64,000 bases of DNA from Paracoccaceae bacterium (lineage in GTDB: Bacteria > Pseudomonadota > Alphaproteobacteria > Rhodobacterales > Rhodobacteraceae), in assembly GCA_021741245.1 (NCBI GenBank), contig JAIOYF010000002.1:425497-489496 (forward strand). Reading direction: 5' to 3'. Shown piece by piece: positions 1 through 9,958 of the stretch. Made by a program: the position numbers and the translations under genes. Each line of letters begins with the position of its first letter. Position 1 is the stretch's first letter. The notes below the pieces were generated by a model. That model was not told the DNA's origin and did not search any database. It saw nothing but the letters and a program-made list of their open reading frames with translations.

Positions 1-861
1 GTTTTGCCCATCGGGCAGCATGCCCGCTTCGCGCAAAAGCCGCTCGATGACCTCGTTGCCCTCGTCGGTATAGGTGACGTTGCGGGTCTTTTCATCCAGC
101 TTGAAATGCTCTTCGGTCAGCTTTTCAATAAAGCCGTCAACACCTTTGTACAGATCAGACCGGTCCTGTGAGGGGCCGGAAATGATCAGGGGTGTCCGCG
201 CCTCATCCACAAGGATCGAGTCGACCTCGTCCACGATTGCAAAGAAATGGCCGCGCTGCGACATTTCCTCGATCGACCCCTTCATGTTGTCACGAAGGTA
301 ATCAAATCCAAGCTCGTTGTTGGTCGCATAGGTGATGTCGGCACGATAGGCCGCGCGCTTTTCCACGTCAGGCTGATAGGGATAGACCACACCCGTCGTC
401 AGACCCAAGGCTGCATAAACCTTGCCCATCCATTCCGCGTCGCGCTTTGCAAGATAGTCGTTGACCGTAACGACATGCACACCCTTGCCGGCAAGCGCAT
501 TCAGATAGGCCGGGAAAGTCGCCATCAGCGTCTTGCCCTCACCCGTCTTCATTTCCGCGATATTGCCCTGATGCAGGAATATGCCACCCTTTAGCTGCAC
601 ATCAAAGGCGCGCAGACCAAGGGCCCGCCTTGCCCCTTCGCGGCAATTGGCAAAGGCTTCTGGCAGCAGGTCATCCAGACTTTCGCCTGACTGGGCGCGC
701 CTTGCCATGGCCTCCGTCCGTTTTTTCAGGTCATCGTCGCTAAGTGCCGCGAACTCCGGCTCCAACGCATTGATCTTTGCGACCAAGGGACGAACCGATT
801 TAACCTTACGATCATTGGGGGTACCAAAGACTTTTCGCGCAAGCGTACCAAGACCCAGCAT
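1..861 (-). CDS. secA: Preprotein translocase ATPase SecA, N-terminal part (runs off left edge)
   Basis: SecA is the ATPase motor that drives unfolded proteins through the SecYEG channel at the inner membrane. Only the first 287 codons are in the window. They start at an ATG whose complement lies at 859-861 and read [19 protein letters not shown]. The Walker A segment MKTGEGKT (GEGKT at residues 107-111) and the DEAD-like DEVDS segment near residue 210 are present, as expected for nucleotide-binding domain 1 leading into the preprotein cross-linking domain. The gene is transcribed leftward, divergently from the secreted isomerase gene at 1046. The shared 184-bp gap must hold both promoters. 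Family assignment is certain; the C-terminal two thirds cannot be judged. Confidence 0.97.
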   Translation of the reverse strand, partial: MLGLGTLARKVFGTPNDRKVKSVRPLVAKINALEPEFAALSDDDLKKRTEAMARRAQSGESLDDLLPEAFANCREGARRALGLRAFDVQLKGGIFLHQGNIAEMKTGEGKTLMATFPAYLNALAGKGVHVVTVNDYLAKRDAEWMGKVYAALGLTTGVVYPYQPDVEKRAAYRADITYATNNELGFDYLRDNMKGSIEEMSQRGHFFAIVDEVDSILVDEARTPLIISGPSQDRSDLYKGVDGFIEKLTEEHFKLDEKTRNVTYTDEGNEVIERLLREAGMLPDGQN

Positions 862-1045
862 GTGTTCTCCGTGGGTATTCCTGACAGGATCGTGTGTACC
901 AAGGGCCTTGCCCGCCCCCAACGCCTTCCATAGAAAGCCCAAGAAGGCCGGCTGGCCCCGTCGCACGCGACCCCCGCGATTTAAGGGAGAGGCCGACCAT
1001 AGTCAACGTTTGGTGGGGTCGCAGCCCGATCAGGAGGGTGTGAAT

Positions 1046-1903
1046 ATGACGAAACAATCCCGGTTTTGGATGGGAATCGCCTTGGCGGGTGCTTTTGCAG
1101 CCCCATTTGCGCTTCCGGCCACGGCACAAGACGCGTCGGCAGATACTGTCGTGGCAACCGTCAACGGCACCAATATTACCTTGGGCCATATGATTGTGCT
1201 GCGCGAAACTTTGCCCCAGCAGTATCAGGCTTTGCCTGACGACGTGCTGTTCAAGGGTATCTTGGACCAGTTGATCCAGCAAACGGCGCTGGAACAGTCG
1301 GTCAAAGAACTGGCAAAGCGCGATCAGCTTGCACTGGAAAACAATCGCCGGGGATATGTATCGGGTGTGGCGTTGCAAAACGTCGTGGAGAGCGCTGTGT
1401 CGGATGCGGCGCTGCAGGCGGCCTATGATGCAAAGTTCAACGGCGTCACCCCGGCCAAGGAATACAACGCGGCCCATATTCTGGTCGCAACCGAAGAAAT
1501 GGCCAATAGCCTTAAGGCAGAGTTGGACGGGGGCGCCGATTTCAGCGAACTGGCGAAGGCCAATTCCACCGACAAAGGGTCGGGCGCGAACGGTGGTGAT
1601 CTTGGCTGGTTTGGGCTTGGCATGATGGTCAAACCCTTTGAGGATGCCGTCGTTAGTGCCGAAGTTGGCAAGGTCGCGGGTCCGGTGCAATCAGATTTCG
1701 GATGGCACCTGATCTTGGTCAAAGAAAGCCGCGTCGCCGCAGCCCCCACCTTGGACGAGACGCGTGATGAATTGGCCGCTGAGATCGAGCGCGCCGCCGT
1801 TGAGAGCCATTTGAAAGACCTGACTGAGGCAGCAGACATTGCGCGCCCCGGAGAAGGACTTGACCCAGCCCTACTGCGTGATGCAACGCTTCTCGACAAG
1901 TAA
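1046..1903 (+). CDS. Exported parvulin-type peptidyl-prolyl isomerase
   Basis: This 285-residue protein is a periplasmic PpiC/SurA-like foldase that isomerises prolyl bonds in exported proteins. Residues 1-28 form a signal peptide (charged MTKQSRF, hydrophobic core, ATAQD cleavage region). An alpha-helical SurA-N-like part follows, then one rotamase domain around residues 130-230 with the typical EYNAAHILV start and the GGDLGWFG and FGWHLI motifs. The ATG at 1046 is chosen because it follows a strong AGGAGGG and opens the signal peptide; the frame is open further upstream but only as overlap with the secA promoter side. argJ starts 12 nt downstream, so the two are probably co-transcribed. Only one rotamase domain is present, so it is not SurA itself. 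Confidence 0.9.
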   Translation: MTKQSRFWMGIALAGAFAAPFALPATAQDASADTVVATVNGTNITLGHMIVLRETLPQQYQALPDDVLFKGILDQLIQQTALEQSVKELAKRDQLALENNRRGYVSGVALQNVVESAVSDAALQAAYDAKFNGVTPAKEYNAAHILVATEEMANSLKAELDGGADFSELAKANSTDKGSGANGGDLGWFGLGMMVKPFEDAVVSAEVGKVAGPVQSDFGWHLILVKESRVAAAPTLDETRDELAAEIERAAVESHLKDLTEAADIARPGEGLDPALLRDATLLDK

Positions 1904-1915
1904 AAGGGGATGACC

Positions 1916-3274
1916 ATGGGTAAGACCGATTGGAAGGCCGAAGCAAAGACCTTGAAGAAAAAGGTCCGCAAGCTGAAGGAAAAGACGGCTGAGAGTGTTG
2001 GTTCGGCAGTTGCTGCCCTGCCTGCCCCCAAGGCCAAATCCAAAGTGGTCTCACCCTTGGCCCCCAAGGGTGGCTTTCCATCGCTGCCGCGGATTCCGGG
2101 TGTGGAATTCGCGGCAGTGGAAGCCGGTGTGAAATACGCCAACCGCAAAGATGTGATGCTGATCCGCCTTGCGCCCGGAACGGCTATGGCGGGCGTTTTT
2201 ACAACATCTTCGACCCGCTCTGGCTGCGTTCGGGATTGTCAGGACAAGCTTGCGATGCGCGTTCCCGCCGATGCGGGGGCCGCGATCATTGTGAATTCGG
2301 GCAACTCGAATGCCTTTACCGGCAAAGTCGGGGACGAGGCTGTTGCTGCTGTGACCGCAGGGGTGGCCGATGCTTTGGGAATGCCCGCATCGCGCGTTTT
2401 CTCATCCTCGACCGGTGTGATCGGCGAGCCGTTGCCCCATGAGCGGATCACGGCCAAGATACCCGACCTTGTCGCCGATCTGCGCGAAGATGCGATTGAG
2501 ATGGCAGCCCTTGCGATGATGACAACCGACACCTTCCCAAAGGGTGCCTCGGCCATTGTGCAGGGCGACGGCGGGCCGATCCATATCGCAGGCATCGCCA
2601 AAGGCTCGGGCATGATCGCGCCCGATATGGCGACGATGCTGGTCTATCTGTTTACCGACGCCAAAATCAGCCCCGCGATGCTGCAACGAATGCTGTCGCG
2701 GAACGTTGGCGCGACGTTCAACTCCATCACAGTGGATAGCGATACCTCCACCTCGGACACGTTGCTGCTGGCGGCCACCGGTCAATCAGCGGCGAGTGAG
2801 GTAAAGGGACCCGTCGCCAAGGCGTTTGAAAAAGCCCTCCACGGCGTGATGCGTGACCTTGCCCTGCAAGTGATCAGAGATGGCGAGGGCGCCACGAAGC
2901 TGGTCGAAATTCGGGTTACTGGCGCGGCAAGCGACGAAGATGCGGCCAAGACCGCCTTCTCAATTGCAAACTCGCCTTTGGTCAAAACGGCGCTTGCGGG
3001 GCAAGATCCGAACTGGGGGCGCATCGTTGCGGCCATCGGTAAATCAGGGGCCGTGGCAGAGCGTGACAATCTAACGATTCACTTTGGCAATATTCTTGTC
3101 GCCAAAGACGGCTGGCGCAGCCCGACGTACAAAGAAGAGGATGGTGCCGCGCATTTTGTGCAAGATGAAATCCTGATCCGGGTCGACATGGGTCTGGGCA
3201 AAGGCCGCAGAACCGTTTGGACCTGTGATCTGACGAATCGGTATATCGAAATCAACGCGGATTACCGTTCGTGA
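1916..3274 (+). CDS. argJ: Bifunctional glutamate N-acetyltransferase / amino-acid acetyltransferase ArgJ
   Basis: ArgJ transfers the acetyl group of N-acetylornithine to glutamate (cyclic arginine pathway) and in bifunctional forms also uses acetyl-CoA. The 452-residue product contains the self-cleavage site in MATML; Thr240 (counted from this start) would become the N-terminal nucleophile of the beta chain. KGSGMIAPDM before it and DPNWGRI near the C-terminus are family hallmarks. Two ATGs lie close together (1910 and 1916). The second is preferred because the AAGGGG upstream is only about one base from the first. The protein has an extra N-terminal segment of about 42 residues rich in Lys and Ala before the usual VSPLAPK start. 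mutT overlaps its stop codon. Confidence 0.95.
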   Translation: MGKTDWKAEAKTLKKKVRKLKEKTAESVGSAVAALPAPKAKSKVVSPLAPKGGFPSLPRIPGVEFAAVEAGVKYANRKDVMLIRLAPGTAMAGVFTTSSTRSGCVRDCQDKLAMRVPADAGAAIIVNSGNSNAFTGKVGDEAVAAVTAGVADALGMPASRVFSSSTGVIGEPLPHERITAKIPDLVADLREDAIEMAALAMMTTDTFPKGASAIVQGDGGPIHIAGIAKGSGMIAPDMATMLVYLFTDAKISPAMLQRMLSRNVGATFNSITVDSDTSTSDTLLLAATGQSAASEVKGPVAKAFEKALHGVMRDLALQVIRDGEGATKLVEIRVTGAASDEDAAKTAFSIANSPLVKTALAGQDPNWGRIVAAIGKSGAVAERDNLTIHFGNILVAKDGWRSPTYKEEDGAAHFVQDEILIRVDMGLGKGRRTVWTCDLTNRYIEINADYRS

Positions 3275-3669
3275 AAGTGGTCCTTGTATCGGCCGTTGCC
3301 CTGATTGATCGGGATGGGCGGGTTTTGCTTGCTCAGCGACCTACAGGAAAACCCATGGCTGGCCTGTGGGAGTTTCCGGGTGGCAAGGTCGAACAGGGAG
3401 AGACGCCCGAGGCCGCCCTTATCCGCGAACTTAAGGAAGAGTTAGGCATCGACACATGGTCGAGCTGCTTGGCCCCACTCACATTCGCGAGCCATGCCTA
3501 TGATGCCTTTCACCTTTTGATGCCGCTTTTCGCGTGTCGAAAGTGGGAAGGCATCGTTCAAGGACGCGAGGGACAGGCCCTAGCATGGGTCAAAGCCAAA
3601 GACTTGCAGAAGTATCCTATGCCGGCGGCTGATATCCCACTGATTCCTATCCTTAGGGATTGGCTGTAG
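3271..3669 (+). CDS. mutT: Nudix hydrolase, MutT-type 8-oxo-dGTP diphosphatase
   Basis: MutT removes oxidised GTP precursors from the nucleotide pool by hydrolysing 8-oxo-dGTP to the monophosphate. The 132-residue protein carries a complete Nudix box at residues 38-60 (GGKVEQGE, then RELKEELGI), preceded by the WEFPGGK motif that is typical of true MutT. Length matches the family. It starts with GTG, and the GTGA overlap with the argJ stop codon indicates translational coupling. The argJ-mutT order is common in Rhodobacterales. Substrate is inferred from family resemblance. Confidence 0.9.
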   Translation: MKVVLVSAVALIDRDGRVLLAQRPTGKPMAGLWEFPGGKVEQGETPEAALIRELKEELGIDTWSSCLAPLTFASHAYDAFHLLMPLFACRKWEGIVQGREGQALAWVKAKDLQKYPMPAADIPLIPILRDWL

Positions 3670-3781
3670 TCACAAAAATTCCTCATAACTGTCAGAAAAG
3701 TGTGCCCGCTGCCCATTTTTTCAATGGTTTTAAAACTTTTTGTGCTTAATTGTGGTGACATTGCTAATGGGGGATTGGCCA

Positions 3782-3922
3782 ATGCTGCGTACCATCACTG
3801 TTGGAAGTTGCGTATCTATCCAGGGTTTGGTCGTCAGAACGCTCGCTGATGGTAAGATGGTTGTGAAAGTGGACGAGAAACTGTTCGTCGGCTATCCGGT
3901 TTCAAAAGTTCGAGCGGCGTGA
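3782..3922 (+). CDS. Small conserved-looking protein of unknown function (46 aa)
   Basis: A 46-codon frame starting MLRTITVGSCVSIQG and ending VSKVRAA. The ATG at 3782 has a GGGGGA about seven bases upstream, and the codon use resembles the neighbours. The residues alternate hydrophobic and polar in a way that suggests a small beta-rich fold; there is no signal peptide or membrane segment. It lies alone between mutT and the terminator of the infB operon. I have an unverified impression that similar short proteins occur beside infB in other Rhodobacterales. A longer version from ATG 3740 lacks a good ribosome site. No function can be assigned. Confidence 0.6.
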   Translation: MLRTITVGSCVSIQGLVVRTLADGKMVVKVDEKLFVGYPVSKVRAA

Positions 3923-3948
3923 CGTTCCATCGATTTCTGCCACACGAA

Positions 3949-3982
3949 TGAAAAAAGCCGGGGATATGATCCCCGGCTTTCG
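3949..3982 (-). terminator. Rho-independent terminator of the rimP-nusA-infB operon
   Basis: AAGCCGGGGAT and ATCCCCGGCTT form an 11-bp stem with a two-base loop. Read on the minus strand the stem is followed by six T, which makes it a good terminator just after infB (stop at 4000). On the plus strand it is followed only by a weak T-rich stretch, so it may also act on the small gene ending at 3922, less efficiently. Confidence 0.85.
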
Positions 3983-3999
3983 CATTTCTACGCCCCTGA

Positions 4000-6597
4000 T
4001 CATGCCAGGCTGCGCTGAACCTCTTCACGCTCAAAAATCTCGATGACGTCATTTGGACGGACATCGCTGTAGTTTTCGAACGCCATGCCACATTCCTGAC
4101 CTGACTGCACTTCTTTGACTTCGTCCTTGAAGCGCTTGAGTGTTTTCAATGTGCCCTCGTGGATGACCACGTTGTCACGCAACAAACGCACCCCGGCAGA
4201 GCGGCGGGCCACCCCTTCGGTGATCAAGCAACCAGCAACCTTGCCAATGTTCGAGACGTTGAACACTTCCAAAATCTTGGCATAGCCGATGAAGGTCTCG
4301 CGCACTTCGGCTTTCAGAAGGCCGGATGCCGCTGCCTTGATGTCATCCACCAGATCATAGATGATCGAGTAGTAGCGGATCTCGACACCCTTTTGATGCG
4401 CCGATTGCCGGGCCGATGCGTTTGCACGCACGTTAAAGCCGATAATCGGGGCACCAGTTGCCTCGGCCAGACCAACATCGGTATCAGTGATGGCACCCAC
4501 ACCGTAGTGCAAGATGCGAACCCGAACCTCGTCATTGCCGACCTTTTCAAGCGCCTGCACAATCGCCTCGGACGAGCCCTGAACGTCTGCCTTGACGATC
4601 ACGGGAAGTTCGGAGACGTCGGCATCGGCCTTGGCCTTGGCCATCAGTTGTTCCAGCGTTGTCGCAGCGCCAGCAGCAGCACGTTTGTCTTTGGCCGCTT
4701 TCTCGCGATATGTCGCGATCTCGCGGGCCTGTGCCTCTGTCTCGACCACGTTCAGAACGTCGCCAGCTTCGGGAGTGCCGTTGAGGCCCAAGACCTCGAC
4801 AGGAACCGAAGGACCCGCCTCTTCGACACGTTCGCCCTTGTCGTTCAGAAGTGCGCGAACTTTGCCCCACTGTTCGCCAACAACAAAGATATCGCCGCGA
4901 CGCAGGGTCCCGTTCTGGACCAGAACCGTCGCAACAGGGCCACGACCCACGTCAAGCTTGGCTTCGATCACCGCACCAGATGCGGCGCGATTTGGATTCG
5001 CCTTTAGTTCAAGAAGTTCAGCCTGAAGCGCGATTGCCTCCAGCAGATTGTCGAGGCCCTTGCCCGTTTTGGCAGAAACTTCGACGTCCTGCACATCGCC
5101 AGACATGGCTTCCACGACAACTTCGTGCTGCAAAAGATCTGTACGGACCTTCTGCGGGTTCGCATCATGCTTGTCGATCTTGTTGATCGCCACGATCATT
5201 GGCACTTTTGCTGCCCTTGCGTGGTGGATCGCCTCAATCGTCTGTGGCATCACGGCGTCATCTGCCGCAACCACGAGAATGACGATATCGGTGACATTGG
5301 CACCACGTGCCCGCATCGACGTAAAGGCCGCGTGTCCCGGTGTGTCAAGGAAGCTGATCAGCGACCCGTTTTCCGTCATGACCTGATAGGCCCCGATATG
5401 CTGGGTGATGCCACCGGCCTCACCCGACACGACGTTTGCCTTACGAATGGCATCCAAAAGCGAGGTCTTGCCGTGGTCGACGTGACCCATGATGGTCACA
5501 ATCGGTGGGCGCGGCAGCAGATCGCCCGACTTGTCCTGAACCGAATCGATCACTTGCTCGACGTCGGCATCCGAAACACGGACAGCCTTGTGGCCAAATT
5601 CTTCGATCACAAGTTCGGCCGTATCGGCGTCGATCGCTTGGTTCATCGTCACCATCATGCCCATTTTCATGAGCGCTTTGACAACATCAGCCGCACGTTC
5701 CGCCATACGGTTCGCCAGTTCCGAAACCACGATGGTCTCGGGCAGCTGCACGTCACGGACCTGCTTCTCTGGCTTTTGGCCAAAGCCCATTGCCTTCTGG
5801 CGGGCTTTTTCTTGCTTGCGCTTCATCGCAGCAAGGCTGCGTGTCCTGCCACCTTCGCCATCAAGGGCGGCTGACAAGGTAAGCTTGCCTGCGCGCCGGG
5901 CGTCGTCGGTGCCCTTGGCCTTATTGCCACGATCGCGTTCTTCGCGTTCACGATCTGTTTTGCGCTGACCCAGAGGCGGCTTGTTTGCGCCAAGGTTCTG
6001 GGTGCGAGGTGCAGCCTCTTCGCCCGGTGCACTGCGTGGCGCAGTAGTGGCGGGGGTCGCCGAAGCGACTGTCTCGGCAGCCTTTGGTTCGGGCTGAGCG
6101 GCCTGACGTGGCCGCGTGCCAAGAACATCCGCCTTACGTTGCACCGCAGCCGCAATCTTTGCTTCTGCAGCGGCACGTGCGGCGCGCTCTTCTTCTTGGG
6201 CCTTGGCGAGCTTTGCAGCTTCGCGCTCACGCTCTTCGCGCTCTTTGGCCTCAATCTCGCTCCGACGTCGCTGGCGATCTTCCTCGCGCTGACGCTCGTC
6301 ACTCGCGCGACGCTCAGCGTCATCTGCCTCACGTGCTTTTGCTGCACGCAGAGCTGACAGACGCCGTTCCATTTCTGCGTCGGAAATTCCAGCGGGGCGC
6401 TTGGACGGATCGCCCAAATTGGTCGAACCCCCAGTCGAACCCGGAACTGCACCTGGTTTTGTTGGCACGACCACGCGCTTACGCTTCGTCTCGACCACGA
6501 CACTCTTTGTCCGGCCATGGCTGAAGCTTTGCTTCACCTGTCCGGAACGCGGGGTGCCACCCAAACCGAGGGGTTTCTTGCCGTCTGTATCGCTCAT
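4000..6597 (-). CDS. infB: Translation initiation factor IF-2
   Basis: IF-2 is the GTPase that places initiator fMet-tRNA on the 30S subunit and promotes 50S joining. The 865-residue protein has a long charged N-terminal region (roughly residues 1-290) with an Ala/Glu/Arg-rich coiled-coil-like stretch, then the IF-2 N-domain, then the G domain with GHVDHGKT (about residue 371), DTPGHAAF and NKID. The beta-barrel domains and the C-terminal initiator-tRNA binding domain complete it. Start codon and ylxR stop overlap by 4 nt (6594-6597), so it is the last gene of the rimP-nusA-ylxR-infB operon; the terminator follows at 3982-3949. Confidence 0.98.
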   Translation of the reverse strand: MSDTDGKKPLGLGGTPRSGQVKQSFSHGRTKSVVVETKRKRVVVPTKPGAVPGSTGGSTNLGDPSKRPAGISDAEMERRLSALRAAKAREADDAERRASDERQREEDRQRRRSEIEAKEREEREREAAKLAKAQEEERAARAAAEAKIAAAVQRKADVLGTRPRQAAQPEPKAAETVASATPATTAPRSAPGEEAAPRTQNLGANKPPLGQRKTDREREERDRGNKAKGTDDARRAGKLTLSAALDGEGGRTRSLAAMKRKQEKARQKAMGFGQKPEKQVRDVQLPETIVVSELANRMAERAADVVKALMKMGMMVTMNQAIDADTAELVIEEFGHKAVRVSDADVEQVIDSVQDKSGDLLPRPPIVTIMGHVDHGKTSLLDAIRKANVVSGEAGGITQHIGAYQVMTENGSLISFLDTPGHAAFTSMRARGANVTDIVILVVAADDAVMPQTIEAIHHARAAKVPMIVAINKIDKHDANPQKVRTDLLQHEVVVEAMSGDVQDVEVSAKTGKGLDNLLEAIALQAELLELKANPNRAASGAVIEAKLDVGRGPVATVLVQNGTLRRGDIFVVGEQWGKVRALLNDKGERVEEAGPSVPVEVLGLNGTPEAGDVLNVVETEAQAREIATYREKAAKDKRAAAGAATTLEQLMAKAKADADVSELPVIVKADVQGSSEAIVQALEKVGNDEVRVRILHYGVGAITDTDVGLAEATGAPIIGFNVRANASARQSAHQKGVEIRYYSIIYDLVDDIKAAASGLLKAEVRETFIGYAKILEVFNVSNIGKVAGCLITEGVARRSAGVRLLRDNVVIHEGTLKTLKRFKDEVKEVQSGQECGMAFENYSDVRPNDVIEIFEREEVQRSLA

Positions 6598-7238
6598 GCG
6601 TCCTTCGTATCCTTCCCGGCGATAATTTCGCCGACCTGCTTGTCCTCTGCCCCACGCAGCCCGACAAGCCTTGCCGCTTCCTCTACAACACGGTTGCTGA
6701 GTCCACCAGCCGCAAGCGCGGCGTGTATCGCACGTTCCCGTCCGAAAGCCAAACCCAATTCCCCAGCCGAGAGGCAGGAAATGAGGGATTCCGCACCATT
6801 CGGAGGGCGCAACTTCTCTTTACCGCGTTCGGACCCGTCGTTGGCCTGAATCAGGACACGTGCCTGACCCTTGATCAACCAGTCCTTCGACTTTTCGAAC
6901 CCGCAAACAGCCTTTCCAGCTTTGCGGGCCAATGAAAGCAAATCGATCACTCTGCGCGCGATCAAGCTTTCAACCAGCTCGGTCAAATGTTCGGGCACCG
7001 TCACAGGCTGCCGTGCAGCGCGCGAGAAGAGACCCTTCTTCGCGGCTTTGTCAAGGGCAGCGCGATCGGCTGTCACATAGATGCCACGTCCCGGCAAGCG
7101 GAACAGGATATCCGGCACAATCACATTGTCCGGGCCCACGACAAAGCGGATCAAGCCACCTTTCGGCTGGCTCTCCCCCGAAACGATGCATTTGCGTTCC
7201 GGATCATCGTTTTCTTTGTCTCGTCCGCCGCGCGTCAT
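6594..7238 (-). CDS. YlxR (DUF448) RNA-binding protein fused to an L7Ae/L30e-like domain
   Basis: This 214-residue protein combines two small nucleic-acid-binding modules. Residues ~10-85 form a YlxR/DUF448 domain ([18 protein letters not shown], the family's characteristic motifs). Residues ~95-190 resemble an L7Ae/L30e fold ([16 protein letters not shown], then [10 protein letters not shown]). This fused form between nusA and infB is typical of alphaproteobacteria; elsewhere the two domains are separate genes. It overlaps infB by 4 nt and follows nusA by 24 nt. A role in RNA binding linked to transcription or translation is inferred from domain and context only. Confidence 0.9.
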   Translation of the reverse strand: MTRGGRDKENDDPERKCIVSGESQPKGGLIRFVVGPDNVIVPDILFRLPGRGIYVTADRAALDKAAKKGLFSRAARQPVTVPEHLTELVESLIARRVIDLLSLARKAGKAVCGFEKSKDWLIKGQARVLIQANDGSERGKEKLRPPNGAESLISCLSAGELGLAFGRERAIHAALAAGGLSNRVVEEAARLVGLRGAEDKQVGEIIAGKDTKDA

Positions 7239-7262
7239 GCGCTAGGTACCCGAGGTCTGAGA

Positions 7263-8870
7263 TCAGACCTCGGCCTCCTCTTCTTCGGCACCATCTTCGG
7301 CGGATTCCATCTCGGTCGGGTCAACCCAACCCAGCATGACGCGCGCTGTCATGATCAGGTGCTGTGCTTCTTCAAGGCTCATATCAAAGACCTCAAGGAT
7401 GCCTTCATCTTTCTTGCGTTGTCCATTTTCTGTGGTCCAGCCGCCAGCCAATTCCCAATCGGCGCAGGTGGCGAAATCTTCGACAGTTTTGACGCCATCT
7501 TTGGCAAGTGCCTCGAGCATCTGGGGCGTCAGACCTTCAAAGTTGATCAGGCTGTCTTCGACACCCATTGACCGGGCGTTTTCAAGCGCTTTGCGGGACT
7601 GTTCTTCCAGATAATCGCGCGCACGTGCCTGCAGTTCTGCGGCAGTGCCTTCATCAAACCCGTCGATCGACAAAAGCTCGTCAACCTCGACATATGCCAC
7701 TTCTTCAAGGTTCGTGAACCCTTCAGACACCAGCAATTGTGCCATCATCTCGTCGATATCGAGTGTGTCGATAAACAGCTTGGTCCGTTCAGCAAACTCG
7801 GCCTGACGACGCTGGCTTTCTTCAGACTCGGTCATGATGTCGATGTCAAGACCCGTAAGCTGACTTGCCAAGCGCACGTTCTGGCCGCGACGGCCAATGG
7901 CCAGCGACAGTTGCTCGTCTGGAACGACGACTTCGATCTTGCCGGCCTCTTCGTCGATCACAACCTTGGAAACCTCGGCTGGCTGAAGGGCGTTCACAAG
8001 GAACGTTGCCTGATCTTGGTTCCACGGAATGATGTCGATCTTTTCGCCCTGCAACTCGTTCACAACAGCCTGAACACGGCTACCGCGCATACCGACACAT
8101 GCGCCAACCGGGTCAATCGAGTTGTCATAGGAAATCACTGCAATCTTGGCACGGCTACCGGGATCACGCGCCACGGCCTTGATCTCGATGATGCCGTCAT
8201 AGATTTCGGGCACTTCCATCTTGAACAGTTCGGCCATGAACATCGGATCGGTGCGCGACAAGAACACCTGCGGACCACGTGCTTCGCGGCGGACATCCTT
8301 GATAAAGCACCGCACACGGTCACCGATGCGATAGCTTTCGCGACCGATCTTTTCGTTGCGGCGCAAGATACCTTCGCCACGCCCAATATCGACGATGACA
8401 TTGCCATATTCTTCGCGCTTGACCACACCGTTGATGATGCTGCCCTTGCGGTCCTTGAATTCTTCGAACTGGCGGTCACGCTCAGCCTCACGCACGCGCT
8501 GCAGCAAGACCTGCTTGCCAGATTGCGCGGCAATACGGCCAAGGTCTACGGGCGGCACTTCGTCGATGACTTCATCGCCAACCTGCGGGTCGGGCAAATA
8601 GTTCTTGGCCTGTTTCACCGTCAGTTGGGCGTGATGGTTTTCCATCTCTTCGTCGCCCACGACGGTGCGGATGCGAGCAAAGGTGGCGCGGCCCGTCTTG
8701 CGGTCGATCTTCACCCGAATGTCCAACTCTGATCCGTAACGCGACTTTGCGGCACGGGCGAGCGTCTCTTCCATCGCCTGAATCACAAGATCCGGGTCGA
8801 TCATCTTTTCCCGCGCTACCGCCTCGGCGGTCTGGAGAAGTTCAAGCTGGTTGGCAGAGGTAATCGCCAT
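7263..8870 (-). CDS. nusA: Transcription termination/antitermination factor NusA
   Basis: NusA binds RNA polymerase and modulates pausing, termination and antitermination. The 535-residue protein shows the N-terminal polymerase-binding domain (residues ~1-125), an S1 domain (~130-200, with [11 protein letters not shown]), KH1 ([15 protein letters not shown]) and KH2 ([14 protein letters not shown]), and a C-terminal part with two helix-hairpin-helix-like acidic repeats ending in a Glu-rich tail. The AR-type repeats match the long form seen in Proteobacteria. rimP lies 18 nt upstream and ylxR 24 nt downstream, so it is inside the operon. Confidence 0.98.
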   Translation of the reverse strand: MAITSANQLELLQTAEAVAREKMIDPDLVIQAMEETLARAAKSRYGSELDIRVKIDRKTGRATFARIRTVVGDEEMENHHAQLTVKQAKNYLPDPQVGDEVIDEVPPVDLGRIAAQSGKQVLLQRVREAERDRQFEEFKDRKGSIINGVVKREEYGNVIVDIGRGEGILRRNEKIGRESYRIGDRVRCFIKDVRREARGPQVFLSRTDPMFMAELFKMEVPEIYDGIIEIKAVARDPGSRAKIAVISYDNSIDPVGACVGMRGSRVQAVVNELQGEKIDIIPWNQDQATFLVNALQPAEVSKVVIDEEAGKIEVVVPDEQLSLAIGRRGQNVRLASQLTGLDIDIMTESEESQRRQAEFAERTKLFIDTLDIDEMMAQLLVSEGFTNLEEVAYVEVDELLSIDGFDEGTAAELQARARDYLEEQSRKALENARSMGVEDSLINFEGLTPQMLEALAKDGVKTVEDFATCADWELAGGWTTENGQRKKDEGILEVFDMSLEEAQHLIMTARVMLGWVDPTEMESAEDGAEEEEAEV

Positions 8871-8888
8871 CGGTCAACTCCCAGGCTT

Positions 8889-9491
8889 TCAGTGTTTGGT
8901 TTCTTCGGTGACGTCGTCGTCACCTTCGGTTTCTTCAATCTCGTCAAACTGCGTCTCATCGAACACGCCGCTTGCCTTTTTCTGGCGCAGCATCTCGGCG
9001 ATCAGTCCATCAGTCAGAATCAGTTTTGCATCCGAAAGCCAGTCAAAGCGCAGGCCAATGATGACCTCTTGACCGGCTTCTTCGATCTCAATCAAGATTT
9101 CCTCACCCTCAACCCCGGCCAGCCCGCCCTTGAAGCGGCGGCGTCCATCGATCAGTTCGGTCGTCTCGATCCGGGCTTCCCAGCCCTTCCACATCTCAAA
9201 ATCTTTCAGACGCGTCAGGGGCCGATCAATCCCGGGGGAGGACACTTCAAGGACGTAGTTATCCTCAATCGGGTCCTCGACGTCCAAGACCGCAGATATG
9301 GCCGTTGAAATCGCTGCACATTCGTCGACTTCGATCCCGCCGTCGGGACGGTCTGCCATGATCTGCAAGATTCGTGTCTTGCCGCCCATCAGACGCACAC
9401 GCACAAGCTCAAAGCCCATCCCCTCGATAACGGGGCCGATGATGCCAGCGAGGCGTCTGTCGATGGCGGTTTTGGCGATCAGTTCGGTCAT
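8889..9491 (-). CDS. rimP: Ribosome maturation factor RimP
   Basis: RimP assists assembly of the 30S subunit. The 200-residue product has the N-terminal alpha/beta domain with VDECAAIS and [12 protein letters not shown], which are family signatures, and a C-terminal SH3-like domain, then a strongly acidic tail (about residues 180-200). The ATG at 9491 is chosen because it gives the family's normal N-terminus; the frame is open further upstream, but that DNA holds the hairpin at 9511-9529 and the promoter. First gene of the rimP-nusA-ylxR-infB operon. Confidence 0.96.
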   Translation of the reverse strand: MTELIAKTAIDRRLAGIIGPVIEGMGFELVRVRLMGGKTRILQIMADRPDGGIEVDECAAISTAISAVLDVEDPIEDNYVLEVSSPGIDRPLTRLKDFEMWKGWEARIETTELIDGRRRFKGGLAGVEGEEILIEIEEAGQEVIIGLRFDWLSDAKLILTDGLIAEMLRQKKASGVFDETQFDEIEETEGDDDVTEETKH

Positions 9492-9504
9492 GGGGTTCCA
9501 AGAA

Positions 9505-9529
9505 ACAAAAAACGGGCCGACGGCCCGTT
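9505..9529 (-). terminator. Leader attenuator-like terminator upstream of rimP
   Basis: AACGGGCC and GGCCCGTT (9511-9529) form a perfect 8-bp stem with a three-base loop. On the minus strand it is directly followed by six T, then GTTT. It sits between the candidate promoter at 9576-9604 and the rimP start at 9491, so transcripts must read through it to reach rimP-nusA-infB. It cannot be the end of yjbE, which has its own terminator at 9641-9669. Attenuation is an inference; in E. coli the equivalent operon leader contains terminators and is controlled by NusA. Confidence 0.7.
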
Positions 9530-9575
9530 GGTAAGATCGGATGTTCCGGGGGTGGAGGCCGGGACTGCTGCGATC

Positions 9576-9604
9576 CCTATACAGCGCAAACTTTGTCTTT
9601 GCAA
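9576..9604 (-). promoter_or_regulatory. Candidate sigma-70 promoter of the rimP-nusA-infB operon
   Basis: On the minus strand TTGCAA (9604-9599) and TATAGG (9581-9576) are separated by 17 bp. This would start transcription near 9569, giving a leader of about 80 nt that contains the terminator-like hairpin before rimP. Sequence match only. Confidence 0.5.
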
Positions 9605-9640
9605 GGTCGCTCAGTCCTAAAAGGCTGGGCCCTAAATACA

Positions 9641-9669
9641 AACAGGTGGGACTTTTCGGCCCACCTGTT
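9641..9669 (-). terminator. Terminator of yjbE
   Basis: AACAGGTGGG and CCCACCTGTT form a perfect 10-bp stem with a nine-base loop, 20 nt after the yjbE stop codon. On the minus strand it is followed by TTGTATTT, a T-rich tail. It separates the polysaccharide genes from the rimP operon promoter. Confidence 0.8.
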
Positions 9670-9689
9670 CAAGACAAATTTTGCCCAAC

Positions 9690-9929
9690 TTAGAACGTTG
9701 TCGTGGTCACAGTACCGTCATTTGCAATGACCGTCACCAGAATACCCGTGGCAACTGCAACAAGTGTCACGCTGGCCACCGCGCCAGCACCGCCAGCATT
9801 CGCGATCAGTGCCTGCACTTGTGGCGGAAGCGACGTCGGGGCTGTTGCTGGAACGACCTGAGCAGACGCAACAGACGCCATACCCACCATCAGAGCAACT
9901 GACGAAAGAACTGTGCTGATTTTTTTCAT
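9690..9929 (-). CDS. Small exported YjbE-like protein of the exopolysaccharide cluster
   Basis: A 79-residue protein with a clear signal peptide (MKKISTVLSSVALMVGMA, cleavage near ASAQ) and a mature part rich in Ala, Val, Gly and Thr. It ends in a run of threonines. In E. coli the yjbEFGH operon, linked to exopolysaccharide production, begins with a small Ala/Gly-rich exported protein, YjbE. The position next to yjbF and yjbH here suggests the same role, but the sequence is low-complexity and the match is mainly by context. It has its own candidate promoter (9959-9987) and terminator (9641-9669), so it can be expressed apart from yjbF-yjbH. Confidence 0.75.
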   Translation of the reverse strand: MKKISTVLSSVALMVGMASVASAQVVPATAPTSLPPQVQALIANAGGAGAVASVTLVAVATGILVTVIANDGTVTTTTF

Positions 9930-9958
9930 GTCCGTTTTCCCTAATTAATTTAACTGCG

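Noticed and set aside
4159..5007. Long plus-strand frame opposite infB
   Set aside because: Antisense to a certain gene, with an amino acid pattern explained by the codon bias of infB.
7737..8732. Long plus-strand frame opposite nusA
   Set aside because: Antisense shadow of nusA; no independent evidence.
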